A stretch of DNA of 62,007 nucleotides, taken from NCBI GenBank assembly GCA_944332455.1, contig CALVJY010000014.1, forward strand, positions 1 through 62,007, in the 5' to 3' direction. The first letter of the stretch is position 1; the number at the start of each line of letters is the position of its first letter. The DNA comes from an uncultured Clostridia bacterium (GTDB taxonomy: Bacteria > Bacillota > Clostridia > Christensenellales > HGM11417). Positions 34,799 to 45,506 of the stretch are shown piece after piece. The notes beneath the pieces were generated by a model. That model saw only the letters and a list, made by a program, of their open reading frames with translations. It was not told the DNA's origin and ran no database searches. The position numbers and the translations under genes are program-made.

Positions 34799-36847
34799 AT
34801 GCCTGTGATCAATCTGCTGGACAGCAGCATCTACAATCGAATCGCCGCGGGCGAGGTGGTGGAGCGGCCGGCATCGGTCATCAAAGAGCTGGTCGAAAAT
34901 GCCATGGACGCGGGCGCCAAAAGGATCGACGTCTCCGTCTCCTCGGGCGGCCGGGTCAACATGACGGTGGCGGACGACGGCTGCGGCATCGCCCGGGAGG
35001 ACCTGAAGACCGCCTTTTTGCCCCATGCCACCAGCAAGATCAAAAAAGTCGAGGATCTGGACAGCATTGCCACCCTGGGATTTCGGGGTGAGGCTTTGGC
35101 CTCCATTGCGGCCGTGGGCATGGTGACGGTCCGCTCCCGGGCCGAAGGCAGTCCGGAGGCCTGGACCCTTTCGGTCCGGGGCGGCGAGTTTTCGGAGATC
35201 GAGCCCTGCGCGCTGGAGCGGGGAACGGTCTTTTCGGTGGATCATCTCTTTTTCAACGCGCCGGCAAGGGCCAAGTTTTTAAAGAGCGACCGGGCCGAGG
35301 AAGGGGAGATCACCGAGCTCATGGAAAAGTTTATTCTCAGCCGGCCGGACCTCTCCTTTACCTACCAGCTGAACGGCAAAACCGTGTTCCGCTCCGAGGG
35401 AAAGGATCTGTACGGGGCAATGTATTGCGTCTACGGACTGGAGACGCTGGAAAACTGTCTGCCGGTGGACCGCTCCGGCGAACAGGGTTACAAGCTTTTC
35501 GGCTACGTCGGAAAGCCCAGTTTTTCCAAGCCGAACCGGACCGGGCAGACCCTGTTCGTCAACGGAAGGACCATCGTCAATCCGGCCGTTTCCGCCTGCA
35601 TGTCCAACGCTTACGCCAATTATCTGATGAAGCGGCAGTATCCCTTTTATGTGCTTTCGCTGACGCTGCCGCCCGAGGAGGTCGACGTCAACGTCCACCC
35701 CAACAAGAAGGAAGTCCGCTTCGAATATCCCCAGCGAGTGATTGGGTTTGTCTACAACACGGTGCACCAGCTGCTCATCGACGAGCTGGAAAAAAAGCCC
35801 TTTTTCCCGGCTGCGGAGCCGACTCCGCCCCCGATCGATCGCTCTGCCGTGCTGGAGGCCGGACGGCCGGTCACGCCCCAAGGGAACCGCGAAAAGTACA
35901 AAGTGCGATTCCGTGACGAGGGAGAGTCTGTCGGCGGCAAGAGCGTAGCCGATCTGCTGCCCGAGGCCTTCCGCCCCCTGCAGATCGGGGATCTGAAGGA
36001 TCCGCCCGAGATCTCCCTGGCGGGGAAGATCTCTCTGCCCGAGTTTGCGGTAGCGGACCCCGGCAGTAAAGAGGAAGAACGGAAAGAACCTTTTGAAGAG
36101 AAAAAAAGCCCCTCAACTGATCATCAAAAAACATTCAATAATCAAAATTCAGTTAAAAATTCTCCAAAATTCAGCGAAGAGAATGAAGAGATCGGATCCC
36201 GGCAGGCTCCGCTTCCGGAGCCTGCTCAGACCTCCGCAAAAGACGCCATCCGGCCGCCTCTGGCCGAACGGTCGGAGTGGCGGTATGTCGGGACCGTGTT
36301 TTCCACCTATCTGATCGCCGAGCGCGGGGATACCGTCTGTCTGATCGATCAGCACGCCGCCCACGAGCGCCTGCTTTACGACAGACTGACGGCCGCCGCC
36401 CGGACTCATTCGACGGTCCAGCAAAAACTGCTGATCCCCTTTGTCAAAAAAGTCAACGCCCGGGAGGAGGAAGTGCTGAAGGGCGAGGCCGAAGAATTCA
36501 GAAAGCTGGGGTTCGATCTCGAGATCGAAAGCGGCGAGATCAAGGTCTTTGCCCTGCCGCTGGATCTGGTCGAGATGGATCTGAAGACCTACTTTGACGA
36601 GGTGCTGTTCGATCTCTTCCGGGGCGGTTCGGCCGGGGATCGGAGGACCTTCAAGGAAATGCTGATGCAAAAGGCCTGCAAGGCCGCCGTCAAGGGCAAC
36701 CGGGAACTGAGCCGGTCGGAGGCCGAGCTGCTGCTTTTGATGCTGGAGCGGGAGGGGACCGTCCCCCTCTGTCCGCACGGACGGCCCATTCTGCTCTCCC
36801 TGACCCGGCGGGAGCTGGAAAAGAAATTTAAACGGATCGTGGACTGA
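34799..36847 (+). CDS. mutL: DNA mismatch repair protein MutL
   Basis: The 682-residue protein couples MutS to strand removal. The N-terminal GHKL ATPase shows IAAGEVVERPASVIKELVEN, DDGCGI and GFRGEALASI. The C-terminal endonuclease region has DQHAAHERLLYD near residue 522, where the last position of the usual DQHA-x2-E-x4-E motif is Asp, and CPHGRP near 658. The linker around DNA 36090-36190 is strikingly AT-rich and Asn/Lys/Ser-rich. The ATG at 34799 has AGAGG upstream and begins at the conserved MPVINLL; an upstream ATG in frame is not supported. Confidence 0.95.
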   Translation: MPVINLLDSSIYNRIAAGEVVERPASVIKELVENAMDAGAKRIDVSVSSGGRVNMTVADDGCGIAREDLKTAFLPHATSKIKKVEDLDSIATLGFRGEALASIAAVGMVTVRSRAEGSPEAWTLSVRGGEFSEIEPCALERGTVFSVDHLFFNAPARAKFLKSDRAEEGEITELMEKFILSRPDLSFTYQLNGKTVFRSEGKDLYGAMYCVYGLETLENCLPVDRSGEQGYKLFGYVGKPSFSKPNRTGQTLFVNGRTIVNPAVSACMSNAYANYLMKRQYPFYVLSLTLPPEEVDVNVHPNKKEVRFEYPQRVIGFVYNTVHQLLIDELEKKPFFPAAEPTPPPIDRSAVLEAGRPVTPQGNREKYKVRFRDEGESVGGKSVADLLPEAFRPLQIGDLKDPPEISLAGKISLPEFAVADPGSKEEERKEPFEEKKSPSTDHQKTFNNQNSVKNSPKFSEENEEIGSRQAPLPEPAQTSAKDAIRPPLAERSEWRYVGTVFSTYLIAERGDTVCLIDQHAAHERLLYDRLTAAARTHSTVQQKLLIPFVKKVNAREEEVLKGEAEEFRKLGFDLEIESGEIKVFALPLDLVEMDLKTYFDEVLFDLFRGGSAGDRRTFKEMLMQKACKAAVKGNRELSRSEAELLLLMLEREGTVPLCPHGRPILLSLTRRELEKKFKRIVD

Positions 36848-37770
36848 TGCAACGCCTGCTCATCATCACAGGGCCCACGGCCACGGGCAAGAGCGCGCTG
36901 GCCGTCCGCCTGGCCAGACATTTTTCGACCGCCGTGATCTCCTGCGATTCCATGCAGATCTACCGGGAATTCGACGTGGGCACGGCCAAGCCCTCTTTGC
37001 CGGAGCGCGAGGGGATCTCCCACGAGCTGATGGACTTTGTGTCCCCGCTCGAGAACTATTCGGCGGCCCAGTACGCCGAGGACGCCGCGGCGCTGATCCG
37101 TCGGCACCCGGATCGACTGCCCCTCTTTTGCGGGGGGACGGGGTTTTACCTCTCCGCCCTGCTCTTTCCGCTTGATTTTGATCGGGCGGACGCCGATCCC
37201 AAACTGCGGGAGGAGCTGAACGGGCTGGCCGAACGGGAGGGTAAGGAAGCCGTGTTTGCCATCCTTTCCCGGGAAGATCCCAAAACCGCCGCGGCCCTGA
37301 ACCCGAACGACCTGAAAAGGGTGATCCGGGCCATCGAGATCTTCCGGACCACCGGAGTGCGGAAATCCGAGGGGCGGCGAAGTCTGGGCAAAGCCCGCTA
37401 TCCCTACACGATGGTGGGGCTGGAGACCGATCGGGCCGCGCTTTACGACCGGATCAACAGGCGGGTGGACCGGATGGTCGAAAACGGCCTGTATGAGGAA
37501 TTCTGCAAGCTGATCGACAAGGGATACCGGCACAGTCAGGCCATGCAGGCCATCGGCTACCGCGAGTGGACGGATTTTCAGGCGGGCCGGGTTTCCTTTG
37601 CGGACACGGTGGAAAAAATCAAACAGGACACCCGGAACTATGCCAAACGGCAGTGGACCTTTTTGCGAAAGCTGCCCGGCATCGTCTGGTTTGAGGCCGA
37701 AGATCCCGGCCTCGAAGAAAAAGTGATCGAACTCTATGAAAGGGAAAATACGCCCGGGAGCGAATTATGA
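36847..37770 (+). CDS. miaA: tRNA dimethylallyltransferase MiaA
   Basis: Transfers dimethylallyl to A37 of tRNAs, making the MiaB substrate. The 307 residues have the P-loop GPTATGKSALAV at the N-terminus, SCDSMQIYREFDVGTAKP near residue 35 and FCGGTGFYLSALL near 97. The conserved QAIGYRE follows near 237. The start overlaps the mutL stop (TGATG). Confidence 0.95.
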   Translation: MQRLLIITGPTATGKSALAVRLARHFSTAVISCDSMQIYREFDVGTAKPSLPEREGISHELMDFVSPLENYSAAQYAEDAAALIRRHPDRLPLFCGGTGFYLSALLFPLDFDRADADPKLREELNGLAEREGKEAVFAILSREDPKTAAALNPNDLKRVIRAIEIFRTTGVRKSEGRRSLGKARYPYTMVGLETDRAALYDRINRRVDRMVENGLYEEFCKLIDKGYRHSQAMQAIGYREWTDFQAGRVSFADTVEKIKQDTRNYAKRQWTFLRKLPGIVWFEAEDPGLEEKVIELYERENTPGSEL

Positions 37771-38351
37771 TCGAAAGTTTTTTTGAACAAAATGTGACGG
37801 ACGCCAACGAGGCCTCCAAGAAAAAGCGGCAGGCCGTGCTGAGGGTCTTTTCCATCATCAGCCTGGTCATGGGGATTTTGCTCATCTTTATGGCCTACAT
37901 GATGTTCATGGGCGGGCAGGTCCCCGAGGACGCCAGCATCTGGGTGGCCCTGATCCCCATTTTCATCGACCTCTTCTTTGCCGCTGTCTTCATCTTCTTT
38001 TACTTCTGGATCAAGCGGGCCAAGAATCACACTTTGCTGGAATATGATTACACCTTTGTGTCGGGCAGCCTGCGCATCGCCAAGGTGATCAATCACCTCA
38101 AGCGCAAGCCCCTGATCGCCATCGAGTGCAGCGACATCGAGGCTATGGACAAGGTCTCGGAGGAGTCCTTTCTGCGCTATGACACCATGAAGGGCATCAA
38201 AAAAGTGGTCGCCACCCCGAACACGGAATCTGAAGACCTGTACTACATCTTCTGCAAGAAGGGCGGGGAAAACACCCTGCTGATCGTGGAACCGCAGCCC
38301 GAACTTGTGGTCATGATCCGGCGCAGCGCCAGGATGCTGAGGCGAAAATGA
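37767..38351 (+). CDS. Two-span membrane protein, unknown function
   Basis: The 194-residue protein has two membrane helices (residues about 27-50 and 62-82). A cytoplasmic domain of about 110 residues beginning YDYTFVSGSLRIAKV follows and could be a PH-like fold. It reminds me of the DUF6106 family in Clostridia, from memory only. Starts and stops overlap on both sides (ATGA with miaA and with the cysteine desulfurase), so it belongs to this operon. Confidence 0.7.
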   Translation: MIESFFEQNVTDANEASKKKRQAVLRVFSIISLVMGILLIFMAYMMFMGGQVPEDASIWVALIPIFIDLFFAAVFIFFYFWIKRAKNHTLLEYDYTFVSGSLRIAKVINHLKRKPLIAIECSDIEAMDKVSEESFLRYDTMKGIKKVVATPNTESEDLYYIFCKKGGENTLLIVEPQPELVVMIRRSARMLRRK

Positions 38352-39478
38352 TCTATCTGGACAACAGCGCGACCACCCGTCCCTACGACGAGGTCATCGA
38401 ACGGGTGGCCGAATGTTCGAAACAAGCCTATTTTAACCCCTCCGCGGGATACGGCGAGGGGATCGCCTGTCACAGACAGCTGGAGGAAGAACGCAGCCGC
38501 CTGGCCGCCCTGCTGGGCTGCCGTCCGGGAGAGCTGTTCTTTACCGCTTCCGGCACCGAGGCCGACAACATTGCCGTCTTCGGCGGCGCCAAGCACAAAA
38601 ACGGGCGCTACATCACCACCGAGGGCGAACACCCGGCGGTCTTTCAGTGTTTCTGCGAACTGAAAAACCGGGGCTATGACGTGCAGTTCGTCCGGCTGAA
38701 GGCCGACTCTTCGGTGGATCTTGACCACCTGGAATCCCTGCTGACCCCGGACACCTGCCTGGTTTCGGTCATGCACGTCCAGAACGAGACGGGGGCAGTC
38801 AACCCCCTTGCGGAGATCTCGGCCCTCTGCCGGAAGATCAGCCCCTCCTGTCTGGTGCACAGCGACGGCGTGCAGGCCTTCTGCAAGGTTCCCGTCCGCC
38901 TCTCCGAGCTGGGCGTCGATCTTTACACCGTCAGTTCCCACAAAGTCCACGGCCCCAAAGGAGTGGGCGGCCTGTTCGTCCGGGAGGGGGCGCACTTAAG
39001 TCCGGTCGTCTTCGGCGGGGGACAGGAAAAGGGGATCCGCTCCGGCACCGAAAACCTGCCCGGGATCGCCGGGTTTGCCCTGGCCGCAGCGCGCTCGCAG
39101 GAATACATGAAGGAGGGCCGGCTGAAGGGGATCAAGGAGGAAATGAAGGAGATCCTGTGCCGGAAGGGCGGGGATGTCCGCTTTGCCGCCGAGGAGGGAA
39201 AGACTTCGGACGGCATTTTAAGCCTTTCGTTCGGAGGGCTGAAGGCGGAAGTGCTGCAGCAGATGCTCTCCCAGCGGGGGGTGGCGGTCGGCAAGGGGTC
39301 GGCCTGTTCCTCCCATCGGAAGCATTCCCGGGTGCTGGGCGCCATGAAATTGCCGGAACGCTATGCCGAGGGCACGCTCCGGATCAGTCTGGGCTATCTC
39401 AACACGCCGGAAGAGTGCCGGGCGGCCGCTGAAATTTTGGCGGACTGCGCGGAGGAGCTGCGGAACTTTTTAAAGTAA
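38348..39478 (+). CDS. Cysteine desulfurase (NifS/IscS class)
   Basis: PLP enzyme of 376 residues that takes sulfur from cysteine. Visible are YLDNSATTRP at the start, ASGTEADN near residue 66, HSDGVQAF near 173, the PLP lysine in SSHKVHGPKG near 200 and the persulfide Cys in GKGSACSS near 320. The next gene is thiI, which accepts persulfide sulfur, so this is probably its dedicated donor for 4-thiouridine in tRNA, as NifZ is in Bacillus. Confidence 0.92.
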   Translation: MIYLDNSATTRPYDEVIERVAECSKQAYFNPSAGYGEGIACHRQLEEERSRLAALLGCRPGELFFTASGTEADNIAVFGGAKHKNGRYITTEGEHPAVFQCFCELKNRGYDVQFVRLKADSSVDLDHLESLLTPDTCLVSVMHVQNETGAVNPLAEISALCRKISPSCLVHSDGVQAFCKVPVRLSELGVDLYTVSSHKVHGPKGVGGLFVREGAHLSPVVFGGGQEKGIRSGTENLPGIAGFALAAARSQEYMKEGRLKGIKEEMKEILCRKGGDVRFAAEEGKTSDGILSLSFGGLKAEVLQQMLSQRGVAVGKGSACSSHRKHSRVLGAMKLPERYAEGTLRISLGYLNTPEECRAAAEILADCAEELRNFLK

Positions 39479-39750
39479 AACTGTTTTTCTGCGGACCGAG
39501 GCCTTTTCGGAGGCAGACAAGGTTTGTCGGGTGAAGCCGGCAAAGATCTCTGGCTGTTCTCAGGGCTGTGGCCGGCAGCGGACGTGGCCCAGGAAACGGC
39601 CGGATCGGCGCCGGAGCGCGGGCCGTCAGGCCATGGAGACATAGACGACTCGGGAATGAGCCGGATTCCCAAAGTTTAAATCCGGCTTGGTACATCTTAA
39701 AATTTTCAAAAATATTTTATTTCAATCAAAATCACTTTTCGGAGGGGCTT

Positions 39751-40902
39751 GTGGAACAGGTCGTCATCATTCGCTACGGCGAGATCTTTTTGAAGGGAGA
39801 CAATCGGGCTTATTTTGAAAATCTCCTGCTGAAAAACATCCGGAACACCCTTTCGCCCCTGCCCTGCAGGCTGGAGCGGATCCAGGGCAGACTGATCCTG
39901 AACGGGTTTGCCGAGGAGGACAGGCCGGAGATCTTAAGGCGGCTGCAGCGGGTCTTCGGGATCCACTCGATCAGCGAAGGAGTCCGCTTTCCCTCTGATC
40001 TGGAGCGAATGAAGGAGATCAGTCCGGATTTTGTCTACGGAAAGACCTTCCGCTTTACGGTCAACCGGGCAGACAAGCGCTTTCCCAAGCCCTCCATGGA
40101 AGTCGCCAGGGAATTGGGGGGCGCCGTGCTCGCCCAAAGACCGGACCTGAAGGTGGATCTTCATCACCCGGACTGCACCGTTTTTCTGGACATCCGGGAG
40201 GACGGAAACACCTACCTGTACAGCCGGACGCTGGACTGCCAGCGCGGCATGCCCTACGGCTGCTCGGGCAAAGGGCTTTTGCTGCTGTCGGGCGGGATCG
40301 ACAGCCCTGTGGCCGGATTTTCCATGGCCCGGCGGGGCATGAAGGTGGAGGCCGTGCATTTCCACAGCTTTCCCTACACCAGCGTACAGGCCCGGGAGAA
40401 GGTGCTGGAGCTGGGCAGGATCTTAAAGGATTACTGCGGGGGCGAAATGAAAGTGTACGTCGTCTCCTTCACCCAGATCCAGCAGGCCATCCACAAGCAC
40501 TGCCGGGATTCCTTTATGATCACCATCATGCGCCGCTTTATGATGCGCATTGCCAACCGGCTGGCCCGGGAGTGCGGGGCGCAGGCCATTCTGACGGGGG
40601 AATCCCTGGGGCAGGTGGCCAGTCAGACCCCCGAGAGCATCGCCTCCACCGATTCGGTCTCGGAACTGCCCGTCTTCCGGCCGCTGATCGCCGAGGATAA
40701 GCAGGACATCGTGGCTGTCGCCAAACGCATCGGGACCTTCGAGACCTCCATTCTGCCCTACGAGGACTGCTGCACCGTCTTTCTGCCCAAAAATCCGGTC
40801 ATCCATCCCAAACTTCATCAGGTCGAACAGGAGGAAGCCAAGCTGGACGTAGAGGCGCTGACCGCGCAGGCCCTGGCCTCGCTGGAGGTCGAGACGCTTT
40901 GA
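39751..40902 (+). CDS. thiI: tRNA 4-thiouridine synthase ThiI
   Basis: The 383-residue enzyme adenylates U8 of tRNA and inserts sulfur. The N-terminal NFLD/THUMP region (RYGEIFLKGDNRAYFE onward) is followed by the PP-loop LLSGGIDSPVAGF near residue 178. The C-terminal rhodanese domain of enterobacterial ThiI is absent, as usual in Firmicutes. A Cys pair (EDCCTVF) lies near 340. GTG start, fixed by GGAGGGG 6 bases upstream. A 270-base GC-rich gap separates it from the cysteine desulfurase gene. Confidence 0.93.
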   Translation: MEQVVIIRYGEIFLKGDNRAYFENLLLKNIRNTLSPLPCRLERIQGRLILNGFAEEDRPEILRRLQRVFGIHSISEGVRFPSDLERMKEISPDFVYGKTFRFTVNRADKRFPKPSMEVARELGGAVLAQRPDLKVDLHHPDCTVFLDIREDGNTYLYSRTLDCQRGMPYGCSGKGLLLLSGGIDSPVAGFSMARRGMKVEAVHFHSFPYTSVQAREKVLELGRILKDYCGGEMKVYVVSFTQIQQAIHKHCRDSFMITIMRRFMMRIANRLARECGAQAILTGESLGQVASQTPESIASTDSVSELPVFRPLIAEDKQDIVAVAKRIGTFETSILPYEDCCTVFLPKNPVIHPKLHQVEQEEAKLDVEALTAQALASLEVETL

Positions 40903-41525
40903 CCTACCGACTGCAGCGCGACAACCGAAAGCGGCTTTCGGTGCTCATCGATGAACGGGGCGAGGTGATCGTCCGGGCCCCGATGTCGCTCTCTCAGACC
41001 GAGATCGAAGCCTTTCTGCGGAGCAAGCAGGCTTGGATCGAGCAAAAGAGCGCCAGAAGAAAGAGGGAGGCCGCCCGCTTTTCCAGGGTCTTTTCCTTCG
41101 AAACCTGTCTGCTGTTCGGACAAGGCTTCCCGCCCGGCGCGAGGGCGCAGGTCTTCGGCCGGGAGATCCTGATCCCCTCCAGACTGACCGCGAGCGGTCT
41201 GAAAAGGTTCTATCGCGATCTTGTGGAAAAGGCGGCGGAAGAATTTTACCGTTCGCTGTCAAATCGTGGGCTTTCCGGGGTGAAGGTCCGCAGCTTTCGC
41301 AAAAAGTGGGGGAGCTGCGACAGCAGGGGGCAGATCTGCCTTTCCTTCCGGCTGGCCATGATCCCCTGGCCGCTCGTCGAATATGTGCTCATTCACGAGG
41401 CCTGCCATCTGAAAGAGCTCAATCATTCGCCGCGGTTCTGGGCCGAAGTCGAGGCGCTCTGTCCCGACTACCGGAGGCGGAGGACGGAACTGAAATCCTT
41501 TTCCTGTCTGAGTTCTTTTTTGTAG
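40899..41525 (+). CDS. YgjP-like zinc metallopeptidase (SprT/M48-type)
   Basis: The 208-residue protein carries the zinc motif HEACHLKELNHSPRFW near residue 165, typical of the YgjP/DUF45 family, and KWGSCDSRG near 137. It is thought to be a cytoplasmic metallopeptidase and substrates are unknown. Translation starts at TTG overlapping the thiI stop (TTGA). Confidence 0.88.
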   Translation: MTYRLQRDNRKRLSVLIDERGEVIVRAPMSLSQTEIEAFLRSKQAWIEQKSARRKREAARFSRVFSFETCLLFGQGFPPGARAQVFGREILIPSRLTASGLKRFYRDLVEKAAEEFYRSLSNRGLSGVKVRSFRKKWGSCDSRGQICLSFRLAMIPWPLVEYVLIHEACHLKELNHSPRFWAEVEALCPDYRRRRTELKSFSCLSSFL

Positions 41526-41858
41526 GGCCAAATGGCGCCTTCTTGTGTCTGCGGGCGTTCAGCGTGATGCACCGACAGTTCGTATCCTCCGCTCCAAAAG
41601 CAATGCTGATGAGTATCAATTGATCTTTTCTATCAATCGATCTTTTCGCTGCCCATCCGTTGCAACTTGCCGGCCGGGGAAAGAGGACGGCCGCCATCCC
41701 GGCAGCGTTGAATCAGATAAAAATTAAAAAAACAAAAAGCAACGGAGCTTTCTCTTGAAGGGAAAGCTCCGTTGCCTATATCAAAGAAAGAGCGTTTAAA
41801 AAGGAGGAGGAAGATAAGAGGAAAGGAGTTTGAAAAAAAACGCTCTTCTTGGCGAAAA
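41526..41858. other. Convergent gene-free region
   Basis: Between the YgjP-like gene and htrA, which converge, I find only the strong hairpin at 41739-41775. No gene is credible. Confidence 0.65.
41730..41775 (-). terminator. Terminator of htrA
   Basis: A perfect 14-bp stem GCAACGGAGCTTTC with its complement is followed, on the minus strand, by TTTTTGTTTTTTT. Confidence 0.92.
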
Positions 41859-43064
41859 TCAACCCTCGACCAATTCGATGGCGTAGGTGTCGTAAACCGT
41901 TTCCAGGGAGTAGCCGAAGAGGCCCATCCGCACCAGACGCTTGACCTGAATGGTCACCGTGTCCCCAACCTGATAGGCCGGATCGGTCAGGACTTCGGTA
42001 ATGACTGAAGCGCTGGTGATGTTTTTGCCGTTGATCTGAGTCACAATGTCGCCCGCGGCAATCGGCTTGCTTCCGGAGAGAAGGAGGGGATTGGTGATCT
42101 CAGTGATCTGGACGCCCGCAATGCTGCTGAGCATGGAGTAGGTAAAGCCGAGGGAGAGGCGTCCGCTGATCTTTCCGGTCTGGATCAGTTCGTTGATGAT
42201 GGGGTAGGCTACCTCGATGTCGATGGCAAAGCCCATGCCTTCAAAATCGGTGTCCGCGATCTTGGAGGAGTTGATGCCGATCAGCTGTGCAAATTCGTTG
42301 ACCAGGGCGCCGCCCGAGTTTCCGGGATTGATGGCCGCGTCCGTCTGGATGCACTGGACGGAATAGCCTTCCTCGGTCTCGATGGAGCGGTTAAGCCCGG
42401 AGATGTAGCCGAAGGAGGCGGAGGAGGAATAGGCCAGACCGCCCGGGTTGCCGATGGCGACCACCGGATCTCCGATGCTCAGCTGCAGACTTTCGGTTTC
42501 CGGGATGGCGATGGGGACCAGCTTTTCCCCGTCTTCTCCCGCGGTCAGGTCCGCGGTGTCGACTTTGATGACGGCAAGATCGGTGTAGGGATCGGAACCG
42601 ACCAGCGTGGCGGAAACTACCTGACTGTCATAGAAAACAGCTTTCAAACTCTGCGCGTCCTCCACAACGTGGGCGTTGGTGACGATGTAGCCGTCCTCGC
42701 TCCAGATGACGCCGGATCCGACCGATCCGCCCGTGGAATTGTAACTCAGCACGCAGCAGACCGAGGGAATGACTGCGGCGCAGATCTCCTGGGTGGATAG
42801 CTTCTGGATAGAGCCTGTGTTCTCATCGGCCTCGGTGACATCGACAACTTTCTGTACCACGATGTTGGTGTTGGAAAGCTGCGGCCCATTGCCCAGATCG
42901 ATGACGCCGCTGTTGACGAGAGCGATGAATACGGTCATCACCAAAGCGGTAAACAGCAGACAGCTTAAGATGACGGCCGCAATTTTGAGCCCGTTCCCCT
43001 TCTTTCCGGAAGACCGGGCCGGCTGATCCATCTGGTAGGGATCATAGTAAAAGTTCTGACTCAT
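41859..43064 (-). CDS. HtrA/DegP-type membrane-anchored serine protease
   Basis: Extracytoplasmic quality-control protease of 401 residues. A short cytoplasmic segment and a membrane anchor (VILSCLLFTALVMTVFIALV, residues about 32-52) precede an S1C protease domain. His is in TNAHVVED near 130, Asp in DLAVIK near 162 and Ser in NPGNSGGAL near 245. A single C-terminal PDZ domain (SIAGVQITEITNPLL onward) completes the usual Firmicutes architecture. Confidence 0.93.
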   Translation of the reverse strand: MSQNFYYDPYQMDQPARSSGKKGNGLKIAAVILSCLLFTALVMTVFIALVNSGVIDLGNGPQLSNTNIVVQKVVDVTEADENTGSIQKLSTQEICAAVIPSVCCVLSYNSTGGSVGSGVIWSEDGYIVTNAHVVEDAQSLKAVFYDSQVVSATLVGSDPYTDLAVIKVDTADLTAGEDGEKLVPIAIPETESLQLSIGDPVVAIGNPGGLAYSSSASFGYISGLNRSIETEEGYSVQCIQTDAAINPGNSGGALVNEFAQLIGINSSKIADTDFEGMGFAIDIEVAYPIINELIQTGKISGRLSLGFTYSMLSSIAGVQITEITNPLLLSGSKPIAAGDIVTQINGKNITSASVITEVLTDPAYQVGDTVTIQVKRLVRMGLFGYSLETVYDTYAIELVEG

Positions 43065-43206
43065 GAAAAAGGCCTCTTCAAACCCCTGTTCGGGGTCGAT
43101 TTTTCATTATTATATCCTCTGCCCGTGAAATCGGTTTGTTTGATTTGTGATAAAAAATTGAAAATTCCAAAGGTTATTGCCTGAAGAGGGGAAAGCTTCC
43201 GGAACG

Positions 43207-43686
43207 TCATTCGTCCTCTTCGTCCTCGCGGGTGTGGATCTCCAGCACGATCTCGGGATGTTCCTTGGTCAGCAGCCGGCCCAGAGCATCCGCATCCTCG
43301 TAGCGCAGGAAGAGGAAGAGGGTGCAGGCTTTGCCCTTCTGGCGGTAGAGCAGAAAGACCTCCTCGTTCAGCGGATAGCTCAGGATGCCGTAAATGTTGG
43401 AGACCCGCAGCTTTTTCAAGGGCAGAAAGCCAAACCAGATGCGGATCTTTTTTCCGTCGTAGACGTAGCGGGAAAAGAGGGCGACCGAGATCAGCCAGGC
43501 CGTCGCCGCCAGAAAAAAGAGGGAAAAGAAGGCGTTGCGGAAAAGATGCACGCCCTCCGGAATAGATCGGGAGAACAACTGCACACAATAAAGGCAGGCC
43601 GCGACCGCCGACACCAGGATGAGGACGAGGATGAGGGCGAAGGGCAGCTTTTTAAATGTCATGATCCAGCGTTTTTTGTCTTTCAT
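43207..43686 (-). CDS. Small membrane protein, unknown function
   Basis: The 159-residue protein has two membrane helices (residues about 14-35 and 48-70). A cytoplasmic region of about 85 residues follows and ends in acidic REDEEDE. The layout resembles bacterial PH-domain membrane proteins but I cannot name a family. AAGGAG precedes the ATG. It has its own promoter, divergent from the ATP synthase operon. Confidence 0.65.
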   Translation of the reverse strand: MKDKKRWIMTFKKLPFALILVLILVSAVAACLYCVQLFSRSIPEGVHLFRNAFFSLFFLAATAWLISVALFSRYVYDGKKIRIWFGFLPLKKLRVSNIYGILSYPLNEEVFLLYRQKGKACTLFLFLRYEDADALGRLLTKEHPEIVLEIHTREDEEDE

Positions 43687-43817
43687 TCACAACTCCTTTT
43701 GAATACCTGTCATGCCAGGATTTGCCGGCCGAGACCAGAAAATTTCCGGCCCCGGAAGCGGAAAACCGAGGGAAAGATCCGGGAAAAAAGAAAACAGGGC
43801 GGAAGATCCCGATTTTC

Positions 43818-43846
43818 ATTGTAGCATACTTCCGGATTTTTTTCAA
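43818..43846 (-). promoter_or_regulatory. Promoter of the small membrane protein gene
   Basis: On the minus strand TTGAAA and TACAAT are spaced by 17 bases. Confidence 0.7.
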
Positions 43847-43875
43847 TCCAATCTTCCCTGCAGGGCTGAATTTAG

Positions 43876-43904
43876 TTGCTTTTTCAGTCGAATGGGTGTA
43901 GAAT
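43876..43904 (+). promoter_or_regulatory. Promoter of the atp operon
   Basis: TTGCTT and TAGAAT are spaced by 17 bases, 33 bases before atpB. The divergent promoter starts 30 bases upstream. Confidence 0.7.
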
Positions 43905-43936
43905 AAAGCGGATACCAAAAGCATCGAGGGATCGAG

Positions 43937-44939
<1,003 letters not shown>

Positions 44940-44963
44940 ACATTTTCCTGAAAAGGGGATATC

Positions 44964-45506
44964 ATGAGTCCGTTTGTTATCACGACCGCACTCTCCGCGG
45001 AGAACAACCCGCTCAGTCTGGACCTGTGGAATATTTTGTTCCACATGATCAACCTGGTCATTCTGATCGTGGCGCTTTACTTCCTGCTCTTCAAGCCGAC
45101 CAAAAAATTTATGGCCAAGCGCAAGGAGGAGATCGTGAAGATCACCAGGGAAAACGAGGAACTGCAGGAGAGTACCAAAAAAATCAAGGAAGAGTACGAC
45201 GATCTGATCGAAAAGGCCAAGGCCGAGGCGGCCAAGGCCAACGAAGAAGCCCTGAAGGCCGCCAAGTCGCGGGCGGAAGCCGTGGAGGAGGAGGCCCGGC
45301 AGAAGGCTAAGGAGATCGTCGAGCACGCCAATCAGAGCGTGGAGGCCGAAAAGGAGAGGCTGGCCAACGACGTCAAGACCCAGGTCAGCGTCATCAGCGT
45401 GGAGATCGCCAAAAAAGTGCTCTCCCGCGAGATCACGCCCGAGGACGATTCGGCGCTCATCGACCAATGTCTGAAGGAATGGAAGGGCGAACATGAAAAC
45501 GATTGA
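44964..45506 (+). CDS. atpF: ATP synthase F0 subunit b
   Basis: Peripheral stalk subunit of 180 residues. One N-terminal membrane helix (MINLVILIVALYFLLF, residues about 28-43) leads into a long charged coiled coil. The C-terminal part (EIAKKVLSREI) is normal for the family, so it is not fused to delta. It overlaps the short delta gene by 14 bases. Confidence 0.93.
   Translation: MSPFVITTALSAENNPLSLDLWNILFHMINLVILIVALYFLLFKPTKKFMAKRKEEIVKITRENEELQESTKKIKEEYDDLIEKAKAEAAKANEEALKAAKSRAEAVEEEARQKAKEIVEHANQSVEAEKERLANDVKTQVSVISVEIAKKVLSREITPEDDSALIDQCLKEWKGEHEND

Noticed and set aside
39479..39750. A GC-rich gap before thiI considered as a structured RNA such as SRP or RNase P
   Set aside because: None of the conserved core sequences of those RNAs could be found.
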